This document shows, in pieces, positions 1-3,367 of a DNA stretch of 6,169 nt. The DNA lies in assembly GCA_007136375.1 (NCBI GenBank), contig SLHB01000052.1, positions 1 to 6,169 of the forward strand, read 5' to 3'. Source of the DNA: Candidatus Hydrogenedentota bacterium (GTDB lineage: Bacteria; Hydrogenedentota; Hydrogenedentia; Hydrogenedentales; SLHB01). The translations under genes were made by a program, and so were the position numbers. Every line of letters starts with the position of its first letter. Positions within the stretch are counted from its first letter, which is position 1. The notes beneath the pieces are model-generated. The model was not told the origin of the DNA and searched no databases. It saw nothing but the letters and a program-made list of their open reading frames with translations.

Positions 1-642
<642 letters not shown>

Positions 643-649
643 CAGCCGC

Positions 650-682
650 GCCGCCTCCGATGCCGTTGGCTTCGGAGGCGGC
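650..682 (+). terminator. Strong hairpin just after glmS, possible terminator without U-tract
   Basis: The stem GCCGCCTCCGA (650-660) pairs perfectly with TCGGAGGCGGC (672-682). Inside it, GCC/GGC (662-664 with 668-670) pair further after a T-T mismatch, leaving a GTT loop. It begins 7 bases after the glmS stop codon. No run of T follows (the next bases are CCACGGGC), so it is not a classical intrinsic terminator. It may be a 3'-end-protecting hairpin, a weak terminator or a Rho-assisted site. Confidence 0.5.
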
Positions 683-718
683 CCACGGGCTCCGGGACCC
701 CGTCAACCCAAAGCGCGC

Positions 719-747
719 TTGACACAGCGGGCCGCCTGCCATACACT
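719..747 (+). promoter_or_regulatory. Candidate sigma70-type promoter
   Basis: A perfect -35 TTGACA (719-724) is separated by 17 bases from TACACT (742-747), a 4/6 match to the -10 consensus. Transcription would start near 754 and run towards the acylase gene, giving an untranslated leader of about 400 bases. It is the best promoter-like site in the gap. Because of the long leader, it could instead drive a small RNA or a lost gene. Confidence 0.5.
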
Positions 748-1159
748 TCGATACTGGTTCGCCATCCATCGGCTTGCGCGGGTCAGCTTAACCATTGTGA
801 TACCGTTTTCTTACCACCTCTTCGACCGACCGAAAGGCGACGCAAGTGAAGCGTCTCTCCCCGATTGCCGTCGACTGTTGTCGTGGCGCCTTATAAATCT
901 AGCGAGCGAGAAACTACACCGATCATGGACGAGGGAGCCGCCATCTGAATCTGCCAAATCTCTATGAAGTACTGTGACGTTTGCGAGGCCGGCTTGCTGC
1001 CTGAAATAAGGGTTGGCGGCCCTGCATACGGGGCCGTGTTCTCGAAAGATACTGAGGCGTCGACTTTTGTAACAACGGTTTAACACCGCGATCCAAGGAA
1101 TGCGCCGCTGGCGCCGCCGCCCTGAACTTCAACGTTATGATTAACGATGGAGGTTCGCA

Positions 1160-2203
1160 ATGGAGACAAGAACTGGCGTTTTCATCACAGCGTGTGCTTG
1201 TTTACTGTTGTTTGCGGCATCAGCGGTAGCTTGTACGCGGGCGGTTTATCAAGGCCCCGATGGTATGGTTGTTACAGCCCGATCCATGGATTGGAAGGAT
1301 GACATACCGGCCAATCTATGGTTGTTCCCTAGAGGTATGGAGCGGCATGGGGCTGTTGGGCCCAATTCCGTGACTTGGACTTCTAAGTACGGAAGCATCG
1401 TCACGAGCGCGTTCGATATATGCAGTGCGGATGGAATGAATGAGAAAGGCCTTGTCGCCAACCTGTTGTGGCTTGCGGAATCCCGCTATCCAGAGTTTGG
1501 GCCTGACATGGACGGGCTTAGCGTCGCCGCCTGGGTCCAGTATGTGTTGGACAATTTTGCAACGGTCGAAGAGGCAGTAGAAGCGTTACGCTCGGAGTCT
1601 TTCGTTGTGGTTTCGGCGGATATTCCGGGCACAGACCGTTTTGCGACGCTCCACTTGTCGATTTCTGACGCTGCAGGCGATAACGCGATTTTCGAGTATA
1701 TCGATGGAGAGCTTAGGCTCCATCACGACATGTCATACACGGTGATGACCAACTCACCGGTTTTCGAGCAGCAACTTGCGTTGAACGAATACTGGAGACA
1801 GGTCGGTGGCTTGACCATGCTTCCGGGAACGAATCGCGCCGCCGACCGCTTTGTGAGAGCATCCTTCTATATCGACGCCATCCCAAGAACGAGTGACACT
1901 AGAGTAGCGATAGCTAGTGTCTTTAGCGTCATCAGAAACGTGTCTGTTCCTTTCGGTATTTCATCTGAAGAGGAGCCCAATATCTCTTCAACGCGATGGA
2001 GATCCGTATCTGACCACAAGAATCTCGTCTATTATTTCGAGACCGCGCTAACGCCAAACACGTTCTGGGTGGATCTTAAGGATATCGACTTTGATGAGGA
2101 TAGCGTGGTCAGGAGATTACCTCTCGAAGATCATGAAATCTATGTAGGGAACGCGGTTGACAAGTTCGAGGCGTCTGATCCTTTTCCGTTCGCGGGGTTA
2201 TAG
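1160..2203 (+). CDS. Exported linear amide C-N hydrolase, choloylglycine hydrolase / penicillin V acylase family (Ntn hydrolase)
   Basis: Family members cut linear amide bonds: conjugated bile salts, penicillin V or, in some Gram-negative members, acyl-homoserine lactones. The product has 347 residues. A hydrophobic signal peptide (1-24, ending AVA) is followed at once by Cys25, so removal of the signal would itself free the N-terminal catalytic cysteine. Counted from that Cys, the expected Arg17 and Asp20 are present as R41 and D44 in ARSMDW. Other family marks are NEKGL (94-98), MTNSP with N198 (expected oxyanion or catalytic Asn), NRAADRFVRASFY with R230 (225-237), ISSTRWR (275-281) and the final FAGL. 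Trp45 and Trp104 match a tryptophan pair I recall from the Pectobacterium penicillin V acylase, which the whole sequence resembles strongly. The start is fixed by GGAGG at 1149-1153, six bases before ATG. GC content is lower than in flanking genes (hand counts: 33/60 at 1561-1620 and 25/60 at 1981-2040). The natural substrate cannot be read from sequence. A lipoprotein is unlikely because the Cys is catalytic. Confidence 0.93.
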   Translation: METRTGVFITACACLLLFAASAVACTRAVYQGPDGMVVTARSMDWKDDIPANLWLFPRGMERHGAVGPNSVTWTSKYGSIVTSAFDICSADGMNEKGLVANLLWLAESRYPEFGPDMDGLSVAAWVQYVLDNFATVEEAVEALRSESFVVVSADIPGTDRFATLHLSISDAAGDNAIFEYIDGELRLHHDMSYTVMTNSPVFEQQLALNEYWRQVGGLTMLPGTNRAADRFVRASFYIDAIPRTSDTRVAIASVFSVIRNVSVPFGISSEEEPNISSTRWRSVSDHKNLVYYFETALTPNTFWVDLKDIDFDEDSVVRRLPLEDHEIYVGNAVDKFEASDPFPFAGL

Positions 2204-2378
2204 ATGCTCTCGGAGTCCGGGTGCGGCGTCGCAACATGACTCTGGGTGGAAAGGGAAGACGACAGCATGGCCCAGCCCGCCCGGCGGCGGAGCAACCACG
2301 CGCCCGGTGTCGCGATGGCGCCTCACGCGAGCGGGCTTCGGGGGGAGGCGCGGAGAAGTGAACGATCCCACTTAACGG

Positions 2379-2385
2379 AAGGAGG
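2379..2385 (+). promoter_or_regulatory. Ribosome binding site that sets the DinB-family start
   Basis: AAGGAGG lies seven bases before the ATG at 2393. It is a near-perfect Shine-Dalgarno and decides the start. The same frame is open upstream to a GTG at 2246, but that codon has no such site, and the extra 49 residues would be Arg/Ala-rich and unlike the family. Confidence 0.85.
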
Positions 2386-2392
2386 CTGCGTA

Positions 2393-2866
2393 ATGGTGCG
2401 GGAAAACACGTATTGGGTGAAGCTTTTGGAGGAATCCGAGACCTTCTTTGGCAGGGCCACGGCCTGTTTGACGGAAGAGGACAGTTCCTTTGCGCCGGCC
2501 GAAGGGATGTTCACCGTGGCGGGACAAGTAGGGCATACCGCGCTGACGGTGCATTGGTTCCTCGACGGCGGATTCAAGGACACGTGGGATCTTGATTTCG
2601 AACAGCATGTCGCCGAGGCCAACGCCTTTACGTCCCTTGGGGCCGCGCGGGAGCATTTGGCCGCCGCCTTTGAGCGCGCCAGGGACTGCGCGGCGAACAC
2701 CCCGGCCGAGGTCCTGCGGCAGCCCCTGCCCCAGGGGGAGATCATGCCCGGCGCTCCCCGGGGAGAAGTCTTTGGCGCCATCGCGGAACACACGGCCCAC
2801 CACCGGGGCGCCCTGTCCGTCTACGCGCGCCTCCGCGGCAAGGTTCCCGCCATGCCCTACGCCTGA
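2393..2866 (+). CDS. DinB superfamily protein (DinB/YfiT-type four-helix bundle, putative metal-dependent thiol enzyme)
   Basis: The predicted 157-residue cytosolic protein has the usual length for a DinB-like domain. Known members are four-helix bundles with a three-histidine metal site. Some (bacillithiol or mycothiol S-transferases, maleylpyruvate isomerases) conjugate low-molecular-weight thiols, but most have no known substrate. Features in order are an N-terminal helix with YWVKLLEES (7-15), GQVGHTALTVHWF with H48 and H54 (44-56), a central helical stretch rich in Ala and Glu, and AEHTAHHRGAL (131-141). H48, H133 and H137 are the likely ligands, and HxxxHRG is the typical family signature. 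A substrate cannot be assigned. The gene is preceded by a 189-base gap after the acylase with no clear promoter, and an intrinsic terminator follows. It is very GC-rich (hand count 45/60 at 2641-2700), so it does not share the composition of the acylase gene. Confidence 0.87.
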   Translation: MVRENTYWVKLLEESETFFGRATACLTEEDSSFAPAEGMFTVAGQVGHTALTVHWFLDGGFKDTWDLDFEQHVAEANAFTSLGAAREHLAAAFERARDCAANTPAEVLRQPLPQGEIMPGAPRGEVFGAIAEHTAHHRGALSVYARLRGKVPAMPYA

Positions 2867-2896
2867 GGCCGCTTTGGCCGCGCAAGGGTGATCCAG

Positions 2897-2966
2897 CCAC
2901 GGCATTCCAGAGCGCTGGCGGCGCCGCGCCGCCCGCTTTGGGACGCCGTGGTTTTTGTTTTATTTC
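2897..2966 (+). terminator. Intrinsic terminator after the DinB-family gene
   Basis: CCACGGC (2897-2903) pairs exactly with GCCGTGG (2945-2951), and TTTTTGTTTTATTT follows at once. The enclosed 41 bases fold further, for example GGCGGC/GCCGCC (2917-2922 with 2928-2933) and CCC/GGG (2932-2934 with 2940-2942), so the hairpin may be branched. It starts 30 bases after the DinB stop codon, which fits the end of that transcription unit. Confidence 0.8.
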
Positions 2967-2997
2967 GTACTGTTTTGTGGCCGAAAAGCGTCAAGAC

Positions 2998-3027
2998 TTG
3001 ACTTCGTGCCGCATATTAATCTACAAT
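2998..3027 (+). promoter_or_regulatory. Candidate sigma70-type promoter for the leader / beta-helix unit
   Basis: TTGACT (2998-3003, 5/6 match) and TACAAT (3022-3027, 5/6 match) are separated by 18 bases. An AT-rich patch (CATATTAATCT) lies in the spacer. Initiation is expected near 3034. It lies about 30 bases downstream of the previous terminator, as expected for a new transcription unit. The next confident gene starts 334 bases further on. Confidence 0.6.
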
Positions 3028-3033
3028 TACGAT

Positions 3034-3295
3034 ACACAGCCTGATGCGGACGCTCTCGGGGATGGCGTGGGCGGCCGCGGCTGTGAAGTGAGGGGAGGAG
3101 GGCAATGACCCATCCGGACGCGGCGAAGAGGGCGGTCCGTTCACCGGTGTGCGCGGGCCTTCATCGAGCGAGACCGGTCCGGCGTCCCCGCCGGAGAGGG
3201 CGGCCTCCATCATCCGCTGACGCGTTGACCACAGAAACACAGAGACCATCGAGCGAAGCCGCTCGGTGCTCTACGTGGCTCTGTGGTCTTTTTTT
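3034..3295 (+). ncRNA. Possible small RNA or attenuated 5' leader (about 260 nt), no known family recognised
   Basis: This stretch runs from the predicted start site of the 2998 promoter to the end of a strong intrinsic terminator, so a defined short transcript is expected. It is GC-rich and contains a perfect hairpin TCCGGCG-TCCC-CGCCGGA (3178-3195) and two palindromes, CACCGGTG (3142-3149) and GACCGGTC (3172-3179). I do not recognise a known riboswitch. A reading frame with a good Shine-Dalgarno (GGAGG 3094-3098, ATG 3105) also starts here. The stretch might therefore be a small RNA, an attenuator leader or a leader-peptide gene. This is inference from signals only. Confidence 0.35.
3227..3295 (+). 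terminator. Very strong intrinsic terminator upstream of the beta-helix gene
   Basis: The outer stem GACCACAGA (3227-3235) pairs with TCTGTGGTC (3280-3288), directly followed by seven T (3289-3295). An inner hairpin pairs 3243-3255 with 3260-3272 (core CGAGCG/CGCTCG, loop AAGC), with one C-C mismatch and one G-T pair. It ends 72 bases before the beta-helix start codon and lies between that gene and its only visible promoter. It would either attenuate that gene or end a separate short RNA. Confidence 0.85.
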
Positions 3296-3367
3296 ATGTG
3301 AGCCGCTGTCCTGGCGGGTCCCGGGCGGCGCGGAAGCGCAATCATTGTCATTCAGGGAGATGGATTC

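Larger units (their letters stand above)
643..1159. other. 517-base intergenic region with no recognised gene
   Basis: Beyond the post-glmS hairpin and the promoter at 719-747 I recognise no gene here. Open frames exist on both strands (for example 719-967 on + and 811-1086 on -), but their translations match no family I know and they lack a good Shine-Dalgarno. Small inverted repeats are present: GACGC/GCGTC (839-843 with 851-855), CGGCCC/GGGCCG (1017-1022 with 1031-1036), GCGCC/GGCGC (1102-1114) and CGTTA/TAACG (1133-1137 with 1142-1146). The last sits just upstream of the next gene's ribosome binding site. A TATAAA at 892-897 has no convincing -35. From about 740 onward the sequence is visibly less GC-rich than glmS, which suggests it arrived or evolved together with the acylase gene. 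Confidence 0.6.

Noticed and set aside
643..760. Tn7 insertion signature downstream of glmS
   Set aside because: No Tn7-type end repeats or transposition genes are visible. Only the location is suggestive.
811..1086. 91-codon - strand frame in the gap
   Set aside because: It has no ribosome binding site and no family resemblance, and nothing else in the gap favours the - strand.
1160..1240. Lipoprotein signal for the acylase (SAVAC)
   Set aside because: Cys25 is followed by the family's expected Thr-Arg and aligns with the Ntn catalytic cysteine, which must have a free amino group. Position -3 is Ala rather than the usual Leu.
2246..2392. 49-residue N-terminal extension of the DinB-family protein from GTG 2246
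   Set aside because: There is no ribosome binding site at 2246, the AAGGAGG at 2379 fits ATG 2393, and the family length fits 157 residues.
2323..2905. Two long open frames on the - strand over the DinB gene
   Set aside because: Both are antisense to a gene with a clear Shine-Dalgarno and family signature. They are typical shadows in GC-rich DNA.
3034..3226. Known riboswitch class in the leader
   Set aside because: I looked for cyclic-di-GMP, cobalamin and similar conserved cores by eye and found none I could support.
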